35,338 bases of DNA from Methanomassiliicoccaceae archaeon (GTDB lineage: Archaea > Thermoplasmatota > Thermoplasmata > Methanomassiliicoccales > Methanomethylophilaceae): assembly GCA_003555025.1 (NCBI GenBank), contig PWHV01000009.1:1-35338 (forward strand), in the 5' to 3' direction. This document shows, one piece after another, positions 24,013-32,061 of this stretch. The position numbers were made by a program, and so were the translations under genes. Numbering within the stretch: position 1 is the stretch's first letter; each line of letters opens with the position of its first letter. The notes under the pieces are model-generated. The model worked only from the letters and a program-made list of their open reading frames with translations, was not told the origin of the DNA and searched no databases.

Positions 24013-24414
24013 TCAAAGGAGGCGATGGATGAGATACGGTGCGATCAAAGTGGTGGCGGGTATCAGCAGCCACAGCCTGCCCTCGAGTATGTCGTATTCC
24101 GCCAGCAGCGCGTCCCAGCTGTTCCCGAACACGTAGTGTCCGGCGAGGAACTCGAAGGCGACGGTGGTCAGCGTCCACAGCACACCCATGACCACCGCCT
24201 GCTCGGCGCTGAGCTCCATGCCGCTTAACCGCAGCAGGAGGAACGTGAACAGCACAATGATGACCATCAGTGTGACGGTGCTCGCCTGGTGGGCCGCGAG
24301 CTCGTCCATGAATCCGCTGTAGAATCCCTCTCTGATGCCGGCGTTGACGATGGCCAGCACCATAAGGATCAACCAGGAGCCGAACACGAATGCCAGGAAC
24401 TTGGCGCTGAGCAT
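24013..24414 (-). CDS. Four-helix membrane protein, function unknown
   Basis: 133 aa with hydrophobic segments at roughly 5-25, 45-63, 70-92 and 112-130. It contains few charged residues in the helices and a WDALLAEYDI loop. No family is recognised. A minus-strand TTTATA (about 24439-24444) is centred 26-27 nt upstream of the ATG, supporting this start and expression as a leaderless transcript. Confidence 0.72.
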   Translation of the reverse strand: MLSAKFLAFVFGSWLILMVLAIVNAGIREGFYSGFMDELAAHQASTVTLMVIIVLFTFLLLRLSGMELSAEQAVVMGVLWTLTTVAFEFLAGHYVFGNSWDALLAEYDILEGRLWLLIPATTLIAPYLIHRLL

Positions 24415-24513
24415 GAGCGCTTGAAATCTTCTCCGGGTATAAATTTTTCCAGCACGGCAAGGGCATACGTTTAACCATCCGGATACTATGCCTTTCCACT
24501 AGAGGCTCTGAGG

Positions 24514-25140
24514 ATGAGCGGCAAGAGGGACACGACCAAGCTCCGCAGCGACGCCGAGTTGCAGGCCCAGGGCGAGGGGCTGGCGCTCATACGCGACGTC
24601 CTGCGGGAGCACGGTCTGCAGTACATGATATCCGACGGCACGCTGCTGGGGGCGTTGCGAGAGGAGGATTTCATCAACTGGGACTGGGACGCCGAGATGT
24701 TCCTCTTCCATGACGAGGTGAAGCATAGGACCGGCGATCTGCTGAGGGCCCTGCGCTCCCGCGGCTTCAAGATAGTCAAGGTGCAAAGGCGCAGGAAGGC
24801 CTGGAAGATCACTTTAAGGAAGGACGGCGGCTTCGAGTACGAACTGCGGGCATGGAGCGCCGACGGCGAGCACTATGTCCGCGACGGCTTCCGTATCCCC
24901 CGCCGCCTGATGGAAGGCCGACGGGAGGTCTCGCTCAGGGGCGAGACCTATGCCGCGCCGCTCCGCTCCGAGGAGTACCTTGACCACGTTTACGGAGATT
25001 GGAGGACGCCGGTGCGCAGCTCGGAGAAGGACGATTACCTCACCGAGGACTTCCGCCCCCCGGAGACACGGCCGCACAAGATCCTGCATTCCAAGCTCGG
25101 GAAGCTCAGAAGGCGTTTTTTTCCTGATCGGCAGTCCTAA
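24514..25140 (+). CDS. LicD-family (phosphotransferase-like) protein
   Basis: 208 aa. ISDGTLLGALREEDFINWDWDAEMFL (about 39-64) matches the LicD signature (GTLLGAxRxxxFIxWDxD), where the acidic pair binds metal in this nucleotidyltransferase-like fold. EYLDHVYGDWRTPV near 155-170 is the typical C-terminal block. LicD proteins attach phosphorylcholine or similar groups to cell-surface glycans; the substrate here is unknown. No glycan gene is adjacent, though UDP-sugar genes lie 3 kb downstream. Confidence 0.85.
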   Translation: MSGKRDTTKLRSDAELQAQGEGLALIRDVLREHGLQYMISDGTLLGALREEDFINWDWDAEMFLFHDEVKHRTGDLLRALRSRGFKIVKVQRRRKAWKITLRKDGGFEYELRAWSADGEHYVRDGFRIPRRLMEGRREVSLRGETYAAPLRSEEYLDHVYGDWRTPVRSSEKDDYLTEDFRPPETRPHKILHSKLGKLRRRFFPDRQS

Positions 25141-25238
25141 ACAAGGGCGGCGGAAGAGCCCCGCCCCTGTCTGAGATGACCATCAGAGGACCGAGCAAAA
25201 CTTATTCTATTTCAAAACGGTTCCGAAACAGGTTTCCC

Positions 25239-25568
25239 ATGAGCTCCAAGGTGAGAGTGAAGAACAACATCTGCAACAAGACCTCGATGATAGAGGTGAG
25301 CATGAACGAGAACTGCGGCTTCGACGTGCAGATAGAATCGGAATGCCAGAACGTCCGCCGCTTCGCCGATTTCGTCAAGGAGCTCAGCATGGACGACCTC
25401 ACCGACAAGAAGGACAGCCTCGTCATCAGGACCTACCAGGAGCAGGAGATGAGCGCCAACTGCCTGGTGCCGTCGGGCATACTCACCGCCGCCTGGATGG
25501 AGTCGGGCATGATCTCCAAGAACCGGTTCAAGGCGGTGGAGAGGAACTGCGTCGAATTCGTTGAATGA
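25239..25568 (+). CDS. Small cysteine-containing protein, possible DUF6951-like
   Basis: About 109 aa from the ATG at 25239 (an ATG in the upstream open frame at 25176 would add 21 residues that include the probable TATA region). Five Cys occur at spaced positions (NICNKT, NENCGF, SECQNV, SANCLVP, RNCVEF). The segments FDVQIESECQNVRRFADFV and ANCLVPSGILTAAWMESGM resemble the small methanogen proteins grouped as DUF6951. That match is from memory of pattern, not a search. A metal- or cluster-binding role would fit the cysteines but is not shown. Confidence 0.6.
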   Translation: MSSKVRVKNNICNKTSMIEVSMNENCGFDVQIESECQNVRRFADFVKELSMDDLTDKKDSLVIRTYQEQEMSANCLVPSGILTAAWMESGMISKNRFKAVERNCVEFVE

Positions 25569-25768
25569 CGTCCATCGTTCAAGGGAATGACGGGACGGGA
25601 GGGAACGGACGCGACCGTGCGGGAATCCCAGCCATGGTCATATCGATATCATTACTTCAATTTTTTTCAGTATACGAGGGCGGTCTCATGGTCGCGGCAG
25701 CTCGGACGGCACGGGGCCTTATGGACCGGCCTCCTGAGCGCCGATGAATGCGACGTTTGTCTAACCTA

Positions 25769-25803
25769 TTTATAGTCCTCAAGGGCAACACTTTGCAAGG
25801 TGT
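25769..25803 (+). promoter_or_regulatory. Heliorhodopsin promoter and ribosome binding site
   Basis: TTTATA (25769-25774) predicts a transcript start near 25798. GGTGT (25799-25803) then precedes the TTG at 25809 by 5 nt, the same spacing as at rps17e. Alternatively the GTG at 25800 could act as a nearly leaderless start. Confidence 0.45.
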
Positions 25804-25808
25804 TAATC

Positions 25809-26600
25809 TTGAGCGAGAACGCAAGCGTATCACAGGCCTCTGACGAGGCCGAATATCTGAACCTGAGGAAGTGGAACGCCGCCTTGGGCGTGCTGCATCT
25901 GATACAGGGCGTCATCATGGTGCTGGTGAGCGAGAGGTTCGTCGTGGACATCAAGACCTATTTCCTCGGCCCTCTCAATGCTGGGTTCGGGACTACAACG
26001 GAGACGGTTTTCTCCTTGAACCTGGGTCCCGCCATAGCCGCCTTCCTGTTCATGTCGGCGATCGCCCACTTCACCATGGCCGGGCCCCTGTACGGATGGT
26101 ACGTGGCCAAGCTGAAGGAGAGGATCAACTACATCCGCTGGATAGAGTACTCCTTCTCCTCGTCATGGATGCTGGTCATCATCGCCCTGCTCTGCGGCGT
26201 CTTCGACCTCGGCGCGCTGATACTCATCTTCGGCAGCTGCGCGGTCATGAACCTCTGCGGCATGCTGATGGAGATGAGGAACCAGAACCGCGAGGAGGTT
26301 GACTGGATGCCCTTCTGGGTCGGTTGCATAGCCGGCATACTGCCATGGATAGTGCTGTTCCTCTACTTCTTCGGCGCCATCCTCGGCGCCAGCGACGCGG
26401 TGCCCACCTTCGTCTACGGCATAATCATCAGCCTGTTCATCGTGTTCAACGTGTTCCCGCTGAACATGGTGCTGCAGTACAAGAAGGTCGGCAAGTGGGA
26501 GGACTACCTCTACGGCGAGAGGGGATACATGATCATGAGCCTGGTGGCGAAGACATTGCTGGCCTGGCAGGTCTGGAGCGGAACCCTGTCGCCGATGTGA
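25809..26600 (+). CDS. Heliorhodopsin
   Basis: About 263 aa, seven hydrophobic helices. Helix 7 MSLVAKTLLAWQVWSGTL carries the retinal Schiff-base lysine (about Lys248). Helix 3 RWIEYSFSSSWMLVIIA carries the glutamate counterion (about Glu113) and the Ser-rich heliorhodopsin signature. His in HLIQGV (about 30) and AIAHFTMA (about 87) correspond to the conserved histidines in the Schiff-base cavity. Type 1 rhodopsins have a DxxxK/RW-type helix 3 instead. Heliorhodopsins sit inverted in the membrane; their role is unsettled, with proposed signalling, enzyme-regulating or transport functions. The start is TTG 25809 or GTG 25800. It is monocistronic, with no retinal-synthesis gene in the window. 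Confidence 0.93.
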   Translation: MSENASVSQASDEAEYLNLRKWNAALGVLHLIQGVIMVLVSERFVVDIKTYFLGPLNAGFGTTTETVFSLNLGPAIAAFLFMSAIAHFTMAGPLYGWYVAKLKERINYIRWIEYSFSSSWMLVIIALLCGVFDLGALILIFGSCAVMNLCGMLMEMRNQNREEVDWMPFWVGCIAGILPWIVLFLYFFGAILGASDAVPTFVYGIIISLFIVFNVFPLNMVLQYKKVGKWEDYLYGERGYMIMSLVAKTLLAWQVWSGTLSPM

Positions 26601-26765
26601 GGCGCCATATCAAACCTCTTAAACCATTTTCATCTAAGATCACGCGATCTTCGCGGCTCAGCCTCTTCGACCGAGTAGCGGTCCGATCCTTCTACGAACG
26701 CCCATAAGAATGTCCGCCTCTTGCGCAAGGGAACTGATTTTTACGTTCGCGTTGTTCACTGCACT

Positions 26766-27458
26766 ATGACCTCGGACCTGTGCGAAGAGCTCAGAACGAC
26801 GTCGACGGCGATGGGTGTCGAGTTCTTCGGCATCGCCCCCGCCGCCGGCTTCGAGAACGCCGATTACCAAGGGAACCGCCCGCGGGGCATAATGCCGGCG
26901 GCGGACTCGGTCATTGTGCTGGCGGTCAAGGTGCCCCGCGGATGCATCGAGCCGCTGCCGCAGGCGCGGGCGGAGTACACCAACACCCTGCTGGCGGGGA
27001 CGGTCACGTTGCGCTTGGCCGCGTTCCGCCTCGCCCAGGCCCTCGAATCAAAAGGCCACAGGGCCAGCGTCATACCCATCGAGGGGAGCGAGTTCGGCTA
27101 CTGGTACGCCGACAAGGAGACGCTAAAGGCCGACGTGTCGGTGAAGTACGCCGCCTATCTCGCCGGCATGGGGCGCTACGGGGTGAGCAACCTCCTCCTC
27201 CTGCCGGAGATCGGGCCGCGGGTGAGGATGACCGCGGTGGTCACCGACGCCGTACTGGAGAAGGGTGCTCCCCTGCAAGGGTTCAAGGACCCCCGCTGCG
27301 AGGACTGCCTCGCCTGCGTCAAGGTCTGCCCCGCCGGGGCGCTGCATGCCGACGGCTCCATATCCCGGCACGGGTGCAAGGAGTACATGTTCTCCACCCT
27401 CGAGGGCCTGAGGTGCGGCCTCTGCGTCAAGGCCTGCGTGGACGTCTTTGAACGTTAG
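26766..27458 (+). CDS. Epoxyqueuosine-reductase-like 4Fe-4S protein
   Basis: 230 aa, COG1600-like. The C-terminal part has a ferredoxin motif CEDCLACVKVCP (four Cys) and a second set (CKEYMF...CGLCVKAC), enough for two [4Fe-4S] clusters. The N-terminal half (GIAPAAGFENADYQGNRPRGIMPAADSVIVLAV) matches the QueG-like fold that in true QueG holds cobalamin. It is much shorter than bacterial QueG and lacks the HEAT-repeat tail, so it is more likely one of the archaeal short homologues of unknown substrate. The ATG at 26766 lies about 27 nt after a TTTTTA element. It ends in TAG and overlaps the convergent epimerase by 4 nt. Confidence 0.82.
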   Translation: MTSDLCEELRTTSTAMGVEFFGIAPAAGFENADYQGNRPRGIMPAADSVIVLAVKVPRGCIEPLPQARAEYTNTLLAGTVTLRLAAFRLAQALESKGHRASVIPIEGSEFGYWYADKETLKADVSVKYAAYLAGMGRYGVSNLLLLPEIGPRVRMTAVVTDAVLEKGAPLQGFKDPRCEDCLACVKVCPAGALHADGSISRHGCKEYMFSTLEGLRCGLCVKACVDVFER

Positions 27459-28387
27459 TGCTCAAGGCGCTGCGAGAACCAGTCGACGCAGCGTCCGATG
27501 CCCTCGCGGATGTCCAGCTCCGCCTCCCAGCCGAGGAGCTCCTTGGCTTTCGACGTGTCCGCCAGGGTGTGCGCCGCGTCGCCCTTCTCCTTGCCGCTGT
27601 ACTCCACGATGGCGGGCTTGCCCACCGTGTCCGCTATCAGGGAGATGAGGTCGTTGACGGAGATGCTGCTGCCGGCGGCGATGTTGAACACTTCGCCGCT
27701 GACGTCCGATGTGGCGGCCAGGTAGTTGGCGCGCACCACATCGTCCACATAGGTGAAGTCGCGGGTCTGCTCCCCGTCGCCGAATATGGTTATCGTCTCC
27801 CCTTTGAGGATGGCGTTGGTGAAGCGGTTGATGCCCATGTCCGGCCGCTGCCGCGGGCCGTAGACGGTGAAGTAGCGCAAGGACACGGTGGGGAGGCCGT
27901 GGTTCTTCCAGTACAGGTAGCAGAGGTTCTCCGCCGCCAGCTTCGACACCCCGTAGGGGGAGATGGGCCTGACGGGGCGGTCCTCGCGCACCGGCAGCTC
28001 CGCGTCCCCGTACACCGACGAGGTGGAGGAGTAGACGAACTTCTTCAGGTCACGGTCCTTGTAGAACTCCAGCAGACGCTGGGTGGCGAGTATGTTGTCG
28101 CGGATGTAGGTGTCGAAGCTCTTCCCCCAGGAGGCGCGCACGCCCGCCTGCGCCGAGAGGTGGAACACCGCGTCCACGTCGGGGAAATCCTCCATGTCGA
28201 CGATGTCGTCCTCGAGCATGGAGAAGTCTGGGCTCCTCCTGGCCGCGGCGATGTTGCTCTCCTTCAGCTCCCTCGAGTAGTAGCTGGAGAACCTCTCGAT
28301 GCCGATCACCTCGTGCCCCTCGGCGAGGAGGCGGTCGGTGAGGTTGCTCCCGATGAATCCGGCGCAGCCGGTGACCAGTGCTCTCAT
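27455..28387 (-). CDS. NAD-dependent sugar-nucleotide epimerase (UDP-glucuronate/UDP-glucose 4-epimerase type)
   Basis: 310 aa extended SDR. The NAD-binding motif is TGCAGFIGSNL (about 6-16), with SSTSSVYG and the catalytic YGVSK (Tyr-x3-Lys). RYFTVYGPRQRPDM and RDFTYVDDVV are typical of UDP-glucuronate and UDP-glucose 4-epimerases. It is the third gene after ugd and galU and overlaps galU by ATGA, so UDP-glucuronate to UDP-galacturonate is a reasonable guess. The open frame continues upstream through galU, but MRALVTG is the conserved start. Confidence 0.93.
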   Translation of the reverse strand: MRALVTGCAGFIGSNLTDRLLAEGHEVIGIERFSSYYSRELKESNIAAARRSPDFSMLEDDIVDMEDFPDVDAVFHLSAQAGVRASWGKSFDTYIRDNILATQRLLEFYKDRDLKKFVYSSTSSVYGDAELPVREDRPVRPISPYGVSKLAAENLCYLYWKNHGLPTVSLRYFTVYGPRQRPDMGINRFTNAILKGETITIFGDGEQTRDFTYVDDVVRANYLAATSDVSGEVFNIAAGSSISVNDLISLIADTVGKPAIVEYSGKEKGDAAHTLADTSKAKELLGWEAELDIREGIGRCVDWFSQRLEH

Positions 28388-29244
28388 CTTCTCATCACAT
28401 CTCCCATGTATCGTAACAGGTCGTCGCGGAGGCCGTCCTTCTCCAGCGCCGCGTCGATGATCGCCTCCAGGTAGCCGATGGCGCTGCCGGTGTCGTAACG
28501 CCGGCCTTTGAACTTGTAGGCGTACACGGGCTGGCGCCCCATCAGCATGCGGATGGCGTCGGTGAGCTGCACCTCTCCCCCCACGCCCTTGGGGGTCTCC
28601 TTCAAGCAATCGAATATCTCTGGGTTGAACACGTATCGCCCGATGGCGCCGGTGTTCGACGGCGCCTCGCCCACCGGCGGCTTCTCCACGATGTCGTCGA
28701 TGCGGTAGAGCGAGGGGGCCTCCTCGCTGCCGCTGATGATGCCGTAGCTGCTCACCATGTCGGGAGGGACGTCCTCCACCGCTATCACTGACGCGGATTT
28801 CTCCTCGTTTATCCCGATGAGCTGCCGGGTGCAGGGGTTGTCGTTCTTGATGATGTCGTCGCCGAGAAGGACGGCGAAAGGCTCGCCGGAGATGTGCTTC
28901 TCCGCCTGGAGCACCGCATGCCCCAGGCCCTTGGGCTCCTTCTGCCGGATGTAATGGAGGTCGGCCATCGCCGAGATCTCCTGCACCATCTGCAGGTACT
29001 TCTCCTTCCCGTTTGCGGAGAGGTGCATCTCCAGCTCGGGGGCGTCGTCGAAGTAGTCCTCGATCGCCCTCTTGCCCCGGCCGGTGATGATGATTATGTC
29101 CTCCACCCCGGAGGCCAGCGCCTCCGTCACCACGAAGTGGATGACCGGCACGTCGATTATGGGCAGCATCTCCTTGGGCATGGACTTCGTCACCGGCAGG
29201 AACCTCGTCCCCAGGCCGGCGGCGGGTATCACCGCTTTCCTCAC
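28384..29244 (-). CDS. galU: UTP-glucose-1-phosphate uridylyltransferase
   Basis: About 286 aa nucleotidyltransferase making UDP-glucose. The N-terminus RKAVIPAAGLGTRFLPVTKSMPKEMLP is the GalU signature; GLGHAV, LLGDDII and IVEKP are further family blocks. I chose the GTG at 29244 because GGTGA (29250-29254) stands 5 nt before it and the conserved protein begins with MRKAVIPAAG; a GTG at 29259 would add five residues. It is preceded by ugd and followed by the epimerase with start/stop overlap. Confidence 0.95.
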   Translation of the reverse strand: MRKAVIPAAGLGTRFLPVTKSMPKEMLPIIDVPVIHFVVTEALASGVEDIIIITGRGKRAIEDYFDDAPELEMHLSANGKEKYLQMVQEISAMADLHYIRQKEPKGLGHAVLQAEKHISGEPFAVLLGDDIIKNDNPCTRQLIGINEEKSASVIAVEDVPPDMVSSYGIISGSEEAPSLYRIDDIVEKPPVGEAPSNTGAIGRYVFNPEIFDCLKETPKGVGGEVQLTDAIRMLMGRQPVYAYKFKGRRYDTGSAIGYLEAIIDAALEKDGLRDDLLRYMGDVMRR

Positions 29245-29249
29245 ATTGC

Positions 29250-30512
29250 TCACCAGCACACCCCCTCATAGACCGCGGCGCTCTTGGCCTTTTCCACTCT
29301 GCGGCCGTCGATCACCGTCTTGCCGTCGTAGTCCAGGTCCTCGAACTCCTTCCACTCGGTGGCGATTATGACCGCATCGCTGTCCAAGGCCTCGGCGGCG
29401 CTCGCCGCGTAGGCGATCGCGGGGAACAGCGCTTTGAAGTTGTCCGCCGCCAGCGGGTCGTAGGCGATGACCTCCGCGCCTTCCTCCAGAAGGCGCTCGA
29501 TGATGGGGACGGCGCGGCTCTCGCGGATGTCGTCGGTGTCGGGCTTGAACGCCAGACCCAGGATCCCCACCCGCTTGCCCTTGAGATCGGGCAGATGCCC
29601 CTTGAGCAGCTCCACCGCCCGGAGCGGCTGCGCCTCGTTGCCGGCCACCACCGCGTCCAGTATACCTTGGGCAAGGCCGCTCTCATGCATCTGCGACAGC
29701 AGCGCCCGCACGTCCTTGGGGAAGCAGGAGCCGCCGAATCCGATGCCGGAGCGGAAGAACTGGGGGCTGATGCGGTGGTCGAGGCCTACGCCCTCGAAGA
29801 CCTTGGCGGTGTCCAGGCCGCGGTGCTTGCAGAGGTTGCCCACCTCGTTGGCGAAACTTATCTTCGTGGCGAGGAAGGCGTTGCTCACGTACTTGATCAT
29901 CTCGGCGGTGGCGATGTCCGTCACCAGGACGGGGCAGTCGAAGGGGTCGTACAGTTCCTCCAGGACACGGAGCGACATCGCGTCCTCCGTCCCCAGCACT
30001 ACGCGGTCAGGGTGGAACACGTCGTGCACGGCGGAGCCCTCGCGCAGGAACTCGGGGTTGGATGCGAGGCCGAAACCGGCATGCGCCCTTTTGCCCGAGA
30101 CCTCCTCCATGGTCCTGCCGACGACGTTCTCGGTGCTGCCGCTGAGCACGGTGCTCTTCACCACCACCACGTGCCCCTCCTTGTCCTTGAGCGCGTCGCC
30201 GATGTCCCTGCTCACCTGCTCCACGAAGGAAAGGTCTATCGAACCGTCCTCGCGCGATGGCGTGCCGACGCAGATGAAGGTGACGTCAGTGCTCAGCACG
30301 GCGCCGCGGGTGTCCCCGGTGGCGCTTATGCGCTCCAGGTTGCGCTGCAGGACGTCCTCCAGGCCCGGTTCGTAGATGGGGGACCTGCCCTCGCTGATGA
30401 TACTCACCTTGCGCGGGTCGTTGTCCACGAACACCACCTCGTTGCCGAGCTCAGCGAAGCACGCGCCGGTGATGGCCCCCACATAACCTGTTCCCAATAC
30501 CGATATCTTCAA
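29250..30512 (-). CDS. ugd: UDP-glucose 6-dehydrogenase
   Basis: About 420 aa. It oxidises UDP-glucose twice to UDP-glucuronate with NAD. GTGYVGAITGACFAELGN is the Rossmann motif. The catalytic Cys is in GFGGSCFPKDV, and EMIKYVSNAFLATKISFANE is the central helix. AFKPDTDDIRESRAV marks the C-terminal domain. I chose TTG 30512 because the conserved start is MKISVLGTGYVG and GGTGG lies 5 nt upstream; GTG 30521 is the alternative. It heads the ugd-galU-epimerase operon, probably for an extracellular glycan or N-glycan sugar. Confidence 0.95.
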   Translation of the reverse strand: MKISVLGTGYVGAITGACFAELGNEVVFVDNDPRKVSIISEGRSPIYEPGLEDVLQRNLERISATGDTRGAVLSTDVTFICVGTPSREDGSIDLSFVEQVSRDIGDALKDKEGHVVVVKSTVLSGSTENVVGRTMEEVSGKRAHAGFGLASNPEFLREGSAVHDVFHPDRVVLGTEDAMSLRVLEELYDPFDCPVLVTDIATAEMIKYVSNAFLATKISFANEVGNLCKHRGLDTAKVFEGVGLDHRISPQFFRSGIGFGGSCFPKDVRALLSQMHESGLAQGILDAVVAGNEAQPLRAVELLKGHLPDLKGKRVGILGLAFKPDTDDIRESRAVPIIERLLEEGAEVIAYDPLAADNFKALFPAIAYAASAAEALDSDAVIIATEWKEFEDLDYDGKTVIDGRRVEKAKSAAVYEGVCW

Positions 30513-30620
30513 AGCTCCCACCGCGTACTAATCAACATCGAATACTGACCGGCTTATATTACGGTTGTGAATCATGCCGGCGGCCGGCGGGCTCCGCCCA
30601 GCGGCGTCCATCAGCGAGGT

Positions 30621-31250
30621 CTAATCCCATATCTCGCCCATGTTGACCTCCTCCACCGTGGCCCCCGCCGAGAGCGTGGTCAGCATCAGCACCGTCTTGG
30701 CCACGTCCTCGGGGACGAGGATGTCCTCCGGCCTGAGGCCTTCGCGCTCGACGCGGTGGGAGATCATGTCGGTGTACACGTATCCCGGGTTGATGCAGCT
30801 GACCTTTATCCCGTCGTCCTTGAGCTCCATGCCCAGCGTCTTGGAGAAGGCCCGCACCGCGAACTTGCTCATGGTGTATGGGGCGCGTCCGGCGCTGCAG
30901 TGTATCGCCCGCAGCGAGCCGATGTTCACGATCACTCCGCCGCCCCTCCGTTTCATCAGGGGGATGGCCGCTTGGCAGAAATGCACCGTGCCCATCACGT
31001 TCACGTCGTAGACCCGCTGCAAGTCCTCGGGGTCGAGGTCCTCGATGCGGTCGAAGTGGCCGATGCCGGCGCAGTTCACCAGCACGTCCAACTCCCCGAG
31101 CGCGGACATGAAGGCGTCCACCGCCTCCTTGTCGGCCACGTCCAGGACGGCCGTGCTCACCCGGTGCACCCGATACCCTTCGCCCTCAAGGGCGTCCGCC
31201 ACCGCCTTGCCTATCCCTCTGCTGCCCCCGGTGACCACCGCCTGCCTCAT
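30621..31250 (-). CDS. Short-chain dehydrogenase/reductase
   Basis: 209 aa classical SDR. The cofactor motif is TGGSRGIG (7-14), with NCAG, the catalytic Ser in NIGSLRAI, and YTMSK holding Tyr and Lys. Substrate is unknown; small size and order fit ketoacyl-reductase-like enzymes. A minus-strand TTTTTATC (31273-31280) about 26 nt upstream supports a leaderless start at 31250. About 110 nt separate it from ugd. Confidence 0.9.
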   Translation of the reverse strand: MRQAVVTGGSRGIGKAVADALEGEGYRVHRVSTAVLDVADKEAVDAFMSALGELDVLVNCAGIGHFDRIEDLDPEDLQRVYDVNVMGTVHFCQAAIPLMKRRGGGVIVNIGSLRAIHCSAGRAPYTMSKFAVRAFSKTLGMELKDDGIKVSCINPGYVYTDMISHRVEREGLRPEDILVPEDVAKTVLMLTTLSAGATVEEVNMGEIWD

Positions 31251-31293
31251 GCTGACACGATGGTCATGGCATCGATAAAAAGGATGCGCCGGT

Positions 31294-32061
31294 TCATCGC
31301 TGGCAGCCCTCGCAGAAATACGAGGTCCTGCCGCCGACGGTGCCGACGCTCCACGGGATAAGGCAACGGGGGCAGGTGCCGTCCTTGGAGCGCACCCGCA
31401 GCATCATGCCCTCCGGAAGCCGGGAGAGGTCGGTGCCCGCGTCCAGGGAGGCGCGCAGCGCCCTCCCTATCCATTCATGGACGGCCGCCCTTTCCTCCTC
31501 GTGCAGGGAGTCCACCCTCCGCCGCGGCAGCACCGCCGCCTGGAAGAGCACCTCGTCGGCGTAGAGGTTGCCCACCCCGGCGATAAGCGACTGGTCCATC
31601 AGCGCCGCCTTCACCGCCCTTCCCCCTTTGAGGCGGGAGAGGAGCTCCTCCCTGCCCACCGACAGCGCGTCCGGGCCCCGGCGCCGCGGCAGCAGGTAGT
31701 CCTCCGGCGAGTCCAGGACCCCGACGCCGCCGAGGCGGCGCGGGTCCTGTACCGACAGCGAACGGCCTTCGAAATCAAGGCGCAGCCTGGTGTACGGCGG
31801 CTCATCGCCGTCGAAGACCAACGGCCTCCCCGACATGCCGAAATGGATGTAGAGCCACCGCCCCGACGAGAGCTTGAGGAAAAGGGCCTTGCCGTGGCGC
31901 CGGTACCCCTCGATCACCGTCCCGGGAGCGATGTCCTCCACCTCGCACACCGACTCCTTCACGTACCTTAACCCGGATGACGTGGACGAGACCAGGGCCT
32001 CGCCGCCCACGCCGCCGGCGATGCTGCGGGCGAAGGTCTCCACCTCGGGCAGCTCAGGCAT
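31294..32061 (-). CDS. mutM: Formamidopyrimidine-DNA glycosylase
   Basis: 255 aa bifunctional glycosylase/AP lyase that removes oxidised purines such as 8-oxoguanine. The mature N-terminus PELPEVETF gives catalytic Pro and Glu. The Lys in RRHGKALFL (Lys58), the helix-two-turn-helix LIAGVGNLYADEVLF and the zinc finger CPRC...CEGC near the end are complete. Fpg is uncommon in archaea, so horizontal acquisition from bacteria is possible. Codon use looks like the host. It overlaps the upstream membrane-protein gene by 8 nt. Confidence 0.95.
   Translation of the reverse strand: MPELPEVETFARSIAGGVGGEALVSSTSSGLRYVKESVCEVEDIAPGTVIEGYRRHGKALFLKLSSGRWLYIHFGMSGRPLVFDGDEPPYTRLRLDFEGRSLSVQDPRRLGGVGVLDSPEDYLLPRRRGPDALSVGREELLSRLKGGRAVKAALMDQSLIAGVGNLYADEVLFQAAVLPRRRVDSLHEEERAAVHEWIGRALRASLDAGTDLSRLPEGMMLRVRSKDGTCPRCLIPWSVGTVGGRTSYFCEGCQR

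Noticed and set aside
25565-25747. 60-codon plus-strand open frame in the gap before heliorhodopsin
   Set aside because: Composition looks random and no start signal is seen; the gap of about 230 nt holds nothing else that I can name apart from the heliorhodopsin promoter.
28388-29269. Upstream extension of the epimerase frame through galU
   Set aside because: The translation is Arg/Gly/His-rich shadow; GalU in the other frame has full family motifs.
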